A stretch of 64,000 bases of DNA from Branchiostoma floridae. Taxonomy: Eukaryota > Chordata > Leptocardii > Amphioxiformes > Branchiostomatidae. Below are positions 11,851 through 26,200 of the stretch, piece after piece (within the stretch, counting starts at the first letter, position 1; every line of letters starts with the position of its first letter). A program made the translations under genes and the position numbers. The notes beneath the pieces were generated by a model. The model saw only the letters and a program-made list of their open reading frames with translations. It did not search any database and was not told the DNA's origin. The stretch covers positions 11,174,311 through 11,238,310 of the forward strand of contig NC_049985.1 of assembly GCF_000003815.2 (NCBI RefSeq), written 5' to 3'.

Positions 11851-13329
11851 AACTGATCATGATAGTGGCTGGGAAGAAATTATTCGTTTTGAAACACCCC
11901 CACTATATATTATTCCGTGTTGTATAATACTTAGTGATTGGTATTTCTAAATGTAAAAACTAAGTCACATTCGAACATTCCAGTTTCTCGACGGAGTTAG
12001 TAAGCTCGTTTGAAAATGTCGCCACGTTAGATAACTCTCGGGATAACGAGAAACCATAACAAATACACAGAAGGAGGGTTCTTTGTTCAGAACGCCTAGA
12101 CCAAGAGTGGTCTTTACAGATCTTTCCAGTTTGTGGCAATGATAGATGTTTGGGGATTATCTGTTTATATCTAGCCATTTACTTTTATGATTTGAGCTGT
12201 TGTTGACTTTGATCAACTCGATTAGCTGAATCCCTATACTTACATACTTCATTTACGGTCTGTGAGTAAAAGACATATTTTGTCTGATATTTCTCTTGTT
12301 CTTGTTAGCTTCGCCAGAAGTTTACCTGTCGGGAGCGTTTGTATGTATGTTTGTCACAATGTGGATGAACAGCTTGACTCGAAAATGCTTTGATGGATTG
12401 AATTAGTATTTGGGACGTGGGTGGAGTTTAATACGACCTCGAAACGATTCCCCTGCAACAACGTTTTAAAGCGCAGATGTGCGCATGCAAGTTGTAACAC
12501 CGTCTGGGCTGGAATATACAGCAGAAACTGTCTTTATATTTGTCCATTGATCCATTGAATGACCTGCAATGAGTCAATGTCACGAGAAGGAGAAAGAATT
12601 CATTCTGTACACGATTCTGCAGACGCAACGTTAGAGCTCATTTGGATTAGTAAACAGTAACATGTCGGTCTGTGCCACCAACAAAGGCACCTCACGTCAT
12701 TTGCATTCAGGGGAGACATGTTACCTGTAGCAGTTTGTGTTTGAAAGTCATCAGAGCATGATGGTGGCCCTGGCACTACGTCATGCGAGTAGCACAGGAA
12801 ATGCAGAAGCACTGTTGCCAGTTTTATGTTTTGAGGGACGTTTGACAGATACCTCTCTGTGGTCTTTCAAAGAGCGCTTAATATGATGGTCTCCAAAGTC
12901 TTGCAAAGGTCTCTCGGTGATCTAAATGAACTTCAAATGATCTTCAAAGGTTTTTGATGATTTTTCGATGATCCCGAAGACCCATGACTTTCGATCACTC
13001 AGTGTTTGCCCAAAAGTCTCAGTATGTATAGTTGCCAAAATATGATGTAATGAAACTAAACTAATATCACAATATTGTTTGAACTGTTATCCACTAAGTC
13101 TTTTATGTCACATTTCACATTGGTGTGCAAATTCATTTTCCTTCTGATTTCATTTCATTTATTAAGAAACCCCATTCTAGTGTTCTTATGTTTACAGTCA
13201 TATTATGTTAATATTACATTTTTTATTTACTTATATCGTAAAAGGATGTTATGTATTGGCTACTCCCAAGCTATGATTTGTATTGACATGTACATGCGGT
13301 AATATTAATTTTCTCTTGTAATGTTACTT
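11851..13329. other. Intergenic, no gene seen
   Basis: No supported coding sequence. 12880-12985 is a low-complexity stretch rich in GATCTTCAAAGGT-like words. Confidence 0.5.
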
Positions 13330-13445
13330 TTTATTTTAGTTAGTATTTTTGTACATGTATGTCTGAGGGCAGGCCAGGGCACATTGAGAAGCGCCAATAT
13401 AAGGATGTCACCCCTGGTAAAATGAAATAAACAAACAAGCAAACA
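13330..13445 (+). mobile_element. Probable 3' end of a retroposon just upstream of gene B
   Basis: The block ends GTAAAATGAAATAAACAAAC followed by AAGCAAAC, an A-rich simple tail with an embedded AATAAA. It sits 50 bp before the exon with the start codon of gene B. No ORF in it is recognisable, so the assignment rests on tail structure only. Confidence 0.4.
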
Positions 13446-13494
13446 GCATTCAAATTGTCGTATTTTCAAATTGTTTTCTTTCTGCTGTTCTTAG

Positions 13495-16400
13495 ACAATA
13501 TGGCGGGGTCATCTCCCCGCCGGTTGATGACGTACGCCCTGTGCGTCCTCGTGCTGTTGTTACCGAGTGATCTGCTGAAGTCCAGTGCTGCTGGATGTGG
13601 AGGGAACCTGACGGCTCCCTCTGGAGGTCCTGTGACGTCACCGAACTATCCAAGTGACTACGGCGATAATGCGTTATGCGAGTGGCTGATCACCGTCCCG
13701 GCAGGCAGCACGATTCGTCTCACGTTCGACAGATTTGAAACAGAGGATGGCTACGACTTTTTGGTCATCTACGACGGAGCAAGTGATAGTGCTGTGGAGT
13801 TATCGAGGTAATTCCCTGAATACTAGTAATTCACCCTGATTCGTCCGAGGTGTACACGGTGTCTGTTAACTCCTGATACTTTGCTATAACCATCGAATAA
13901 AACCGACAAGTAAGCGAAGTTTTATTGGTTTAGCAAAGGACCAGGCGTTATATGACACCGCATACACCCACGAACAGGCAGGCCATTAACGTTAATATAG
14001 ATACATGACCTATAGAAACTGGCACATGCATGAACGTAAGAGATACAAATTCATGATCATGTGTGGCACTACATATGTAAATACATTTGTCAAATTTGTG
14101 AGAATGTTGGGAATTTAAAATTGTGCTTTTAGTACAAAGAAGATTACAAATTACATTTTGGAGCCAAAATTTCAACAGAAAATATTTCGTAACATTGTAG
14201 TCTTAATCTTGGAAATCTTTTTTTCTTTTCAAATCTACTTTACTGTACTCATTCCTCTCCGCTGAGGTATGTGCATCCCTCCGTTTGGTTGGCCAATATC
14301 CTGTGTATCTCTCACTATGATTGGCCAATGTCCTTTGTTTATCTCTTTATGACTGGTCAATGTTATTATTCACTACTTAATCTTTGTATCTCTTCTTATT
14401 GGTGTATGTCCCAGGTATCTCTCATTCTGACTGGATCGGGCCATATGTTGTAATGACTGACAGCTGGAGATTCATTATTCACCGCTTGTGGCACTTTTAT
14501 GACATATGGCGTCATAACCGATATGAAAGGGGGGCTTCTGATTGGTTGACGTGGTCTGGCTATATATGATAATACATTGCGTAGGCCTGCGATGATGAAG
14601 AATTAGTATATGAATCATTTTCAAAGCTCCGAAACTGTTGTTGTTGTTGGGTGTGTCTGTGTCTGTGTGTGTGTGGGGGGGGGGGGGGGGATACAAATCA
14701 GACTTTAAGCTAAAAACATACACATTGAGTGTGTCAACTGTACTATTTCCTCCTGGATCTCTAGGCTGACAGGAGATCCTCAGTCAGTCGACCCTATCAC
14801 CAGCACGTCTAACGTCATGTTCCTGAGGTTTACATCTGACCAGGGTGTAACACTTTCTGGGTTCCAGTTGTCCTATACAAGTTACGCCACATACGGTAAG
14901 TAGTGTATTTCGTTTCTGTGTTGTGTAGTTTGAGCTAGGATTGTTTATTCAACTCTACATTCTTATAAACATGTATCAGCATGTGCCGAGGAATAAACTT
15001 CAGATTCCCCATTCTATCATAACGGGTTTTCTCTAAATTTTCCGGTCATCTCAAGCCGTTACTTTGAATGTCTGAGAATGGAAACATGGAAAGTGGTAAA
15101 CAGAGTATACTTTGCAATGCGTACAGAAAGTATACCTAGTTTATAGTATCACTGGTATTTAGTCACCTTGTGGGTTTCATCCCTTGTGAATGCCTATTAG
15201 GTTTGATATGGGTGTTAAGTTTAGTTTCACTAAACTGAACATACTCTATGTATAGCAAATACATCCCATCAATAAAACTAATAACGTTTCAAAGTTTTAT
15301 CACGATATCGCATACCTAGAGCGGCGTTGACATTCGGACTGGAATTTCAGATGACAAGATTATAATAACTGAACTTAGCTTATACGCAAATATTGTTGCT
15401 GCTTCAAGTGATTCTGGTGCTACATACTCTTTTCTTTCAGAAACGTGTGGTCTATCAGTGTTTCGCCACTTCCCCCAGACTGGTTGTGGAGGATCTCCAG
15501 TCAACATAGCCAACCACATCGGCGTCACCCTCGAGTTCTGTATCCAGGCCTGCTGCGCAAACTCTGCATGCCTGTCGTTTCAGTACACCTCGGAAAATAC
15601 CAACTGCCACTTGAAAAATAAACTCTGCTCTGTTGGAGAGAAATTTCCTTTTGCAGACGGCAACATGTACGATCGGCTTGATGGTAAATTTGTTCATTCT
15701 ATATCTATACAAACGTTAGCATAAACAGTGACATTATGGCGTTTTACTGCTCTAATTATTATGCTGTATTTACGTTCGATTCAAGACTAATACTGGTTTA
15801 GCATTACATTGTTTGATGTTTCAACTATCTTGATATTTATCCGTTTGTTGTAGACTTGGTAACGTTTTAGCAGGTGTGTAAGACAGTTTTCAAGTGAAAT
15901 GACATATTGATTCGCTGCTTAAGCTTCATTGCCATGGATGAACATCTTGATCGTAATCACTTGTAAGTTGTTTGAAACCCTGGTCGTGGACATCCGACCA
16001 GGAGAGAGAAATTAAGTACTTTCTTCCACGAGGAAGTTCGTATGTTGTTTTTTTTTTGCCGCAGGGTGTCCATTCGGCTACTCCTACCTGGCGCACACTC
16101 ACCTGTGTTACCGTGCCTATGACAGTGAGAGGACTTACGACCAGGCTTTGACGACCTGCCAAGCAGACGGCGGCACGCTGGCCATGCCTCGCGACAACAC
16201 CACCAACAAATTCCTCATTGCCTTAAAGAACGACGCGAACCCGAACATCGCGTTCTGGTTCGGACTGGATCGTAAGGACGGATCGTGGAATTACGTGGAT
16301 GGCGGGGAGCTGAGGTACACCGACTGGGGCGATGGAGAGCCGAACAATTCCGGTGGAGCCGAAAATTGTGCGATGTACTTCGAGTCAACGCATGCCTCCA

Positions 16401-17130
16401 AAGGAAATAAATGGAACGACGTATCCTGTTCGGCAAACATTCGTTTCATCTGCGAAGTTGGTAGGTCACGGAATTTGGTGTTTTGTGTCGTACTCCTATC
16501 AGTGACGCTTAAGGACTTTCGACGTCATCGTAAGGAATATGTGTGAAGATTGACAGTGACGTACGTGCCTCATGCCACTTTGACACGGCCACGGATATAT
16601 ACAATACATACATGTATATGGTGTTATATCTACTAGTAGACTATGTCAAAAATAACTACCAGATGCGTTTACAATGTTATAATGTAACAATGCCAACACA
16701 TTGTGTCTACAATTGCTGCATTTTTATCGAAGAGATTGACACCTTCTGGACCACAAATGAACAAAAAAAACTTTAAGATCAGGAAAAAGTAGGTCTGTGA
16801 GAAATAGGAAAGTTGTTCAACTTGAGTCATCGATACAAGTACCACACTGCTAATGACAGTCCTCTCCCCTGGGGCAGGTGGCAATGTCGCCCTGGGGAAG
16901 ACAGCGTTCCAAACTAGCAGCAGGGAGCCTGCCAGCGTTGCCGTAGACGGGAACACAGCTACAAACTACGGTGCTGGTTCCTGTACACACACTGTGAGTG
17001 ACTATGGAGAGGATAACCCAACCTGGTGGGTGGATCTCGGCCAATCGTATGTGATTGACAGGTAGGTGTACAGCATATCTCCGGATCCATTATCACTGAT
17101 ATGAGAGCTTGACCCCTTGTTTACACACGC

Positions 17131-17215
<85 letters not shown>

Positions 17216-20200
17216 TACATACAAACCCACCCACATACACATATACACCCCAAACAACCCCCCCCCACACACACACACACACCACACATGTATATGTATG
17301 TATGTGTGTCTGTGTGTATATGTGTGTGCGTTAATATTGGCATGAAGTAATTATAGGTAATTATAGTGACTGAGGATCTATCAAAGTTTACAGGTTGGTT
17401 TTATGGAGTGCACATCTTCTGTAAGTGAACATACAATGCGTTTCAAACTCAGTGTGTCATTGCGCATTCTCTGTCTCTAATATCTACAGGCTGGTCATCT
17501 TTAACCGCCAGGACTGTTGTGCTGAGCGAATCAACCCCTTCAACATCCACATCGGGGATTCTGACCAGGTCAACACGAACCCCAGGTGCGGAGGTGACCA
17601 TCAAATCGACCTGAACCAGCCGTCCATTTCCGTCTCCTGTCAGGGGATGAAGGGTCGCTATGTGGGCGTCCGTCTTCCTGGATCCTCCCGAATACTGACC
17701 CTGTGCGAAGTCCAAGTATTTTCTGGTAGGCCTCGCTTCTACTACTACATTTAGTTGGCATGGTCATGGCGTAATGAATAGAGCCTGCATATCAATAAAG
17801 CAGGCAGGTGTTATGCACGATGTTGGTGTGCTTGATTTGCCGTTCAAAGGGCAGAATCTGAAGCGTATACCGTTATGTTTTCTCTTCAGTGAGCTATAAA
17901 CACTTATTTTAAGAAATGTTACTATGATTATCTGAGACATTAAAAACATCCCTACTCCTCCTAGAACGCTTTAGGTAATATCCATTGAAATGCTGCGTCC
18001 ATCTCACACACATCACACATTTATTTTCAGGTCTCGCTCATGCAATGCTTGATTCAAAAGAGTGTAGACTAAAACGAAAACGGCTGCGCAAAGGTGCATT
18101 TGTTGCTTTAGCCAGCCCAATTGATCCAAAACATCAAAGTGGTACGTACAGGCTTGCTTGTCACCGAAAAAAGATCAGAAAACACGTACCCAGACCTCTC
18201 GATTCACGTGATGGGAGACATTAAACACGCCTGGCCGACTGTACGAACACATTATATTAGATGACCAGTTTCTTTGTACGCAGACGGCTTCACTGTAACG
18301 ACCCTATGGGATAAAGATTGGTGACTATGAACTAAAGGACACATGACTGGAATGTGTTCACTATCACCCAGTTTATACATAGAGAAGTAATGTGATGAAA
18401 TAACAATGTGTTGATTTATCAAACAGTGAGTTACGGCCTGACGATTGCAACGAATGATGCTTATAATTCTGGGACTACTAATTCACTGACAGTGGAAATC
18501 TTCTCTGACGATTGTGACTTCTGTGTGACAACGACGGTATCTGGACTTACAGCGGTTGGGTGAGTACAATGATGTACATTATCATACATTGTCATATAAA
18601 GGGACCGACCTTCCATATGACGGTATGTGCACACCTCAGGACGGGTTATTAACCCTGCAGTAAGTACCTGGTTGTAGTATTGACACGGTTATGTCTTTCA
18701 ATAGCCTGGGTACCATCCGGAAAGTAGTTCGCTCCGGCGTTAATTATACACTATATACAGTCGTTTCTCGCTCTGACATTTATTATACTCTATATACAGT
18801 CGCTTCTCTGCTGTTCCAGCGAAAATAGGAGCTAATTACTACCCTGATGGTACCCATGCTAGTCTTTCAATGGATCATACACAGGAACACCTACATGTAT
18901 GGAGCCTTAATCTAAGTTATATCAAATTCGAATAAATGCTTGAAACGTTGTGCTGGCAATAGTTTACCTGCATTGCTCATACACTAAAAACTACGCCCCT
19001 TTAGATATTTACATTGCGCAGATAAGTATAGATCCGTGTCCGCTTAAGTCACACCTGCTGTGATACAAATTAGTGTTCTCTTCTACTTAAGTTATTAACC
19101 AATGTTTGCATTTTCTAACAATCAACATCATAGAACTGAGTACAACCGAGTCTTTGCCGCTTCCGATTTTGGTGATCCTTCTCGGCTCCGACTTACCACT
19201 TCAGGGGACAACACGCTCATACTAGACTGGGTGAGTTATAGTGCACTACCAAAGTATTTTAGTCCATTAATACAAAAATTCGTGTATTTATCAACGTTAA
19301 AACTAAATCAGAAGTTATTGATGTATGGTAACATCATTCTTTCCAGATTGACGTCCACAGTGGCTATACTGGGCTGTACTACCGTTTTTCCTGTCCCAGT
19401 AACGGTTGCCAGTTGTCCACTGACTCCTCGGAGGGTAGCGAACAACTCTATTTGGATGTCAATGGTTAGTTACCTTCTAATGATATTTGGAATGTGGGTA
19501 AACGATTAGTGTGGTCGTGATTTTTGGGTGGTAGATAGCTCATTGAGCCGGTTTAATGTCAGATTTTGAAAGGGAATAACTTTACAAGGAATTGACGGAT
19601 CGTCATTATTATTTTCACTCCGCGTACCGTAGGTACGCTATGGAGTGAAAATATTGTGTTCGTAATGTTTCTTCCTTTTTTCTTTCTTTCTTTCTTTCTT
19701 TTTTTATATTTTTCGTTATTTTTGGTAAAAAATGTCATTTTTGCATAAAACCGTTGCTAAGGCAGCTGACAAGGATGGTGCAGCGTGTAAACCTAAGAAA
19801 ACCTACCTAGAATGTAGTTTTCTACTGAAATCTTATTTGTTTCCACTTAAATAAACATGTATGGAACATGTAATAACAATATTTCTGTTACAATAATAAG
19901 TTTTCACCGTTTTTGTTTTAAAATGTCACATTTTGCATTACAATCTTTGCTAAGGCAGATGCCACGGAAGGTTTTGGAGTGAAAACCTAACAAAACCTAC
20001 ATAGAATGCAGTTTTCTGTTGGTTTCTTATCTTTTTGTACATGAATAGATATGAATGCAGTACATATTGATGCTAATTGTATTAACTTTTCATTATTTTA
20101 GTTTAGAAGTGTCACTTTTGAATATAACCATTGCTAGAGTCAGTCTTGGCCTTGGAAGGGTTTGTGGCCGGCCATACGGCATACCTGATGAAACCTGAAC

Positions 20201-23200
20201 AGACTGTAGTTTTATGTTAGACTTCAGCCTGTTTGTGCTTAGATGGACATATAATTTAACTTGTCTATATCTATTATAATTATATCTTTTTCATCTTCTT
20301 GTTCTTTTCGTCTTGATGGACGTTCAGTTACGATAGGCTCTGCAGTGTGTGACTAGTACAGCTCTGCTCTTGCACAGTTTGCCACAAGCAGAGCACACGA
20401 ATGCAGCTGTTGTACAATGTGTCATGTATTTTGAATCTTATTATCATATAGCCAGGCGCCGCGGACCAATCAGAAGGCCCCGTTCCACGTTGGTTATGAC
20501 GCCGTAACACGTAGATTCCGGCCAGGCAGGTGCACATTAACACCAGTGGTGTTAATTCATTTTGAATTAACACCGGTGCTGGTGTTAATTCATTTTGAAT
20601 TAACACCGGTGCGGGTGTTAATTCATTTTGACCAATCAAAAGGAACGAAAGAAAGGTATATGCAGGCATTGGCCAATAAAAGGTGCAAAACATATGCCGG
20701 AGCAGACTGCAAGGGGGAATGGCTCCTTCTGTTAACATTGATAATGAGTTTTGTTTTTCTACGCTCACTCGGCGGTTTATTCGGTGGTTATCGCACCTGA
20801 CCAGGGATTATCTCACCATATACACCTCGGGCCGGGGCATTAACCCTTTATTATATAATAATTTAAAATATCGGGTGTATTTTCAGCCAGTAGGTACCCA
20901 ATGTGTTGAGTAATGAGGCTGATTAACGTGGTCGAGGCACCTCCTCGAGCACGGGACCCCCGTTTTACGTCCCTCCCGGAATACGATTTTGTGGAATTCT
21001 TGGTCTGGCTACAGCAATCCGGTCGTCCTTGGTTGGTCTCCCATGTGCTGCGCGTTGCTAAAATTCCGAGATCGAGGGATTGGGAGTATCCAACGTGTCA
21101 CATGGCAGTATGTAGGAGTTTGAATTTCTTAAACGTTGCTTCTTGCATAATCTGTATCTGTATCTGTATAGCCGGTATAACCGCCGTTCGGCGTAACACA
21201 CCAGCTTCGCAGGCACGCGGCGCGGCAGCAGCTGGTTATATTACACCGATCGACCCATCACACCTAACTTTTGCACATCTATCTGCAAGCGTTCTTTAAA
21301 ACTACCCAGAGAAGATGCCCCTACTGTACTTGGTGATAACAAATTCAACTCTACGATAGTCCTGGGAAAGTACGAATTTTTTAACACATCAATCCTAGGT
21401 TGGTAACCGCGATATCCGCGTATTACTGCGTATAAAGCGCAAACATGTAGCGTCTTCATAGCGCAATAGACCGACGTGGGACTACTGTATTGCGTATCCA
21501 TAACGTTTTGGCCACCAAACTGCGTACGAATGATAGTTTTGTGCATGTCCAAAACTATCAGGCGAACTGGGCGTATATTTTCGTTTGCCTGCGTACGTGA
21601 AACTTTCTATAAACGATTCAGATGCGTTTGAGGTGCGACTTGTGCGTGCGGCCGCGTATGGAAGAAATTAGTCAAAATGTCGAAAAATGTCAAAACGGAA
21701 CTCATGCGGCTTGAAAATATACGCAGGTGTGGGGTCGTATATGTATGACAAAATTTCATGCGGAACTCACGCGCACTTGATATTTTCAAGTGCGCGTGAA
21801 TTCCGCATGAAACTTTGTTAATACGCGGCCGAACGCCCAACATTTGGAATTTTCGTGGAATAAATTAAATTGTACGTCGAGCTCATCTGGCGTTTGAATT
21901 ACGACTTCAGCGTTTCCATTTCGCATGAGGTGCGTATGATTGCAACTGAAATGTGCAACAGATTTTTCCGTACTGCGAATAGCTGCGTATGGGGTACGTA
22001 TGTTGGGCGTATTCCGGACGCACACAACGTCTACCGACCGCATGCCTGACGCACCTGGTGCCAACTGCATTCCAAACGCATTTCAGGTGTGTCAGAGGAA
22101 CAGTTTCTAGTACATATACTTTTGTTTGCGAGCATTGCCAATAGAGTATTTTTGTTAGAGGAACACTTTGTACTACGTATGCTTTTGTTTACAGACAGTG
22201 CAAGTTGAACATTGACAAGTAAACAGTGAAGAGGTTTTTTTAATCTATTTGCGAAGCAGTGAAATAGTAACACTGTACTTTTACAGTAATGTGGGCCATC
22301 ATTTACCTTAAAAAATTATGTGGACTGTTAAGATTGTGTTTGTTTTCACTTTATCCTTAATGATTTCCCCTATCATCTTAGTATTTCAACTACAGTATAA
22401 AAATCACACTCATACACACCACATAACTTATTCAAGATCTTTACCAAACACGTAAATTAAACAATTATGAAACCTTACGCCCTCTTTCAAAGTTGTAATA
22501 TGGCTCTATATTGCACATTTATATCATGTGGTTCTACACACAAAAGTACTATTATCAGCAAATAAAGTCAAATATCTGTTACACAAAATGGCACGTGTGT
22601 CACACAAATTGATCCAGTGCTTCAGCAGGTTCTTCTACATCTTCCCTTCCAGTTACATTCATGGTGCCCTGCAAGTTGTGACCATCTCTACATGTACAAA
22701 TACGTCGGTCCTGGCCTGGATCTGCCATCTTGATATGATTTTGTTTGTCTGGACTCAGATGCACCTTCGTATTTATTCCAAATCTGGAGTGTGCGTCGAT
22801 CACGCTATCAGTACGCGTAGTATGCGCAACCAGATCGCAGAACGCACGGTACTAAATCGTGATCTATGTTTGCATTCGTTATACGGTCGCTCATGGTGCG
22901 TTGTGTCTGCGCTGTAAGAACGCTATGTACTCGCAATACCGCGATATCCGCGCATTACTGCGTATAAAGCGCAAACATGTTGCGTCTTGATAGCGCAATC
23001 GACCGACGTAGGGCCACTGTGTACATGTATTGCGCATCCATAACGTTTTGGCCACAAACTACGTACGAATGATAGTTTTGTGCATGTCTAAAACTATCAG
23101 GCGAACTGAGCGTATATTTTCGTTTGCCTGCGCACGTGAAACTTTCTAAAAACGATTCAGATGCGTTTGAGGTGCGACTTGTGCGTGCGGCCGCGTATTG

Positions 23201-26200
23201 AAGAAATTAGTCAAAATGTCAAAAAATGTCAAAACGGAACTCATGCGGCTAGAAAATATACGCAGGTGTAAACCCACCTTAAAACAACGTGCATTACTGC
23301 GCTGTTACCGCCTAACCATGTGCCAGAGTACATGATCCTCCGAAACAATTGTGAAATACAGCTGCGAACACTCAACTCTCGGGAGGGGCCTTGTGAACGA
23401 TGCCCATATACGTCCGGAAGTTTTGGACATTTCCCCAAAATACAAATTCCCTAGGGAATTCGTTTTGAGGTAGCCTTTGTTTGCATGCTTACAAAATTCC
23501 TGGAACTATAGAGTCAAGCCTGACTACATGTGCATTGACTTCCGTTTCGTTGAGGTGATAGATTGTGTTGCATTGTAAAGCTACGGTTACTATCAATCTG
23601 ATTGTCGTCCAAGTTCAACTATTAATTTCTTGTGACTGTTGTCGTTGTCGCCTTGTAGAGCTGAAAGAAATGATATAGAACAGGTTAGGTATAGTTGACG
23701 GACACAAACATATTCCATGATCAATATGTCAACATGTATGAATCCCTATGGGTTTCTTTAGATTGCTTAGCTGTCAAATGTCTTTTTTTTCAAAATCAAT
23801 AAATAAAGGTTCGAAAAAACAAAGTGCCCAGATCAACCAACACCCAACATCCACTCATAGGTTTGTACTTCTAGTTTTCAATGCTCCCTATGTTTGTGCA
23901 TTTAAGCCCCCTTGTGCCTTCAAAGGTCCATTTTTAACCCACCATTCTGCCCACTGTTACCTCTATTACTTTGGATACTGAAACTATATGAGCAATAAGA
24001 ACAATGGGGTAACAAACCTCGCTGTTCAGGAAAACTGTATGAACAGCATCCGTCTGTGTAACATGTTCTCATGACAAGTTGTGGGGTCTGGTGGGGTCAT
24101 CTTCCCATCCTTCATATGTTGTAATTCCTTGTGAGAGAAAAAAGAAAGATGTGGAATTACTCCCAACTTTGGCTTTACAGTAATTAAATATATTTGAATC
24201 CATTAGTTGTCAGAAAATGTTTGGGATTGATATTGTATGTAATAATATATCTAGTGAAAAACTATATCGCCCAGCACACCGCGCTTCTGTTTTGTTATAG
24301 GTCTGTACTGCTCAGGACAGTTCCTATCCGGACTACTCGAATTGAATGATGTTACATTCTTCATAAATCATGATGAGTCATTGACAGATATCTCTCTTTC
24401 TTCTTTAAGAAAAATCTCACGGGTACTGGTTAGCCCCATACAGTTGCAAAAGAAACAATTGTGTACTGAGGATACCTTCCAAAGGGATTTTCTTTCAAAT
24501 TTTTCATTTGAAACATCATAGCCTCTTCTCATATTTTGGCTAAAGATACCTCTTGGCGTTTGATTAAAAGGTATTACTAAGTAACAAATATCTTCGACTT
24601 CATCTTCGTGAGCACACGTGTGATACTCAAGTTGGGCATTGAACAAACTATGTTATATAAGCTCTTCACAGAGGTCACAACGCATGTGCGGCGAAATAAA
24701 TTCTAGGAAATATGTCAATGTACATGAAATAACAAAACTGAAATCATTATGACTGTATATGTTTCACTAACCAGACTACTGTAACTCATACACGTGGTTC
24801 TAAGGCTGTGGCCCTCATTATATTTCAGCCATACCATAGGTATGGTGAAATATATTGTATTCGTAATGTTTCTTCTTTCTTTCTTTCTTTTTTCTCCTGT
24901 CAAATTTTCAAATTGATTCATCTCCGCCGTTCCTGGACCGAATGACCTGAGCTTTGGCACAAGGGTAGAGTGGGCCAATAAACTTGTGCTTTTTTTCATT
25001 TTTTTCATATCTGTCTCTAAAATGATTTTATTAAGTTTTTTTGGTCATCTCAAGACAAAAAGTGTATATTTTGGCCCCCTGTACCCTGGTATTATAACCG
25101 AATGAGCTGAAATTTGGCACAGATGTGTCTTGATAATTCCCCCATATAAATTTAAAATCAGTTTTGGTGTACAGTATAACGAAATGCTTATTTTTGCGAT
25201 TTTTTTGGTCATTTGTTAACCAAAAAAGAACACTTTCGACTCCTGTACCCTGGTTTTAGAACCGGATGACCTGAAATTTAGTATAGGAGTGCCCTATACA
25301 TATGCGCACATGGATTCATTACCACTTGGGGCATACAGTACAACAAAATGCTCAATGTTGCGATTATTTTATGACCCAAAACGTACATTTTGGCTCTTGT
25401 ACTCTGGTTTTAAAACCAAATGACCTAAATTTTGGTAAAAGGGTGCACTAGATATTTATTCAAAGGACACGTGTATAATCTTTGGCATAAACCACTTCAA
25501 AATGATATATTTGGGGATTTTTGTCATTTTCCAATAGCCAGAGGGGTTAATGACCTTAAGGTCGTTGACCCCCCACCTGTAGATTGCACCTACTGGCCTA
25601 TATCACTTAGCCTGAATCTATATCCTAGGGGGGGGGGGTGCAGCTAATCAGCGAGCCCGGTGTTATCTGGAGGAGTCCAATCTTACACTGAGGGGTTCAT
25701 TTTTTTAAAAAGTCATCATTGGCCTGGTGAAGTCTTTCAGTGGGTGTATTTTTGGACTGGTCTATTTTGCAATTTTACAGAAGGTGTGTTGGAAGAGTCC
25801 ATCCTCGTACGTAGGGGGGATTTTTTAAAATTCATTTTTGGACTCTGGTGACTTCTAGTTTGTCAAAGTCTTTCAGTAGGGTTATTTTTGGACTGGTCTA
25901 ATTTGCAATTTTACAAGGGTGTGCTGGAAGAGTCCATTCTTGCATGGTGGGGGGCTTTTTTAAAAATCCATTTTTTGGACTTTAGTGATTATATCAAAGT
26001 CCTATTTCAGCGGATATATTTTTGTACTGCTCTACTTTACATGGAAGAGTCCATTTTTGCACACGGAATGGGGATTTTTTAAAGTTCAGTTTAGGACGGG
26101 TGATGATTGTCTATTATACCTTTTCATGCACTGGGACCTTTTTTGCTAAATTCAATTTTGGATTCGGTTTCTTATTCAAAAGGCCAAGGTTTCAGTGGGA

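Noticed and set aside
12880-12985. Regulatory cluster of GATCTTCAAAGGT words
   Set aside because: Looks like degenerate low-complexity repeat; no other sign of function.
13450-13653. Minus-strand ORF over the first gene B exon
   Set aside because: Shadow of the CUB exon on the plus strand.
17093-17350. Long ORFs on both strands rich in His/Thr or Cys/Val
   Set aside because: Translation of the (AC)n microsatellite in an intron; no coding value.
20913-21299. 128-codon plus-strand ORF
   Set aside because: Its second half is the antisense of a LINE 3' end and the first half has no domain or splice context.
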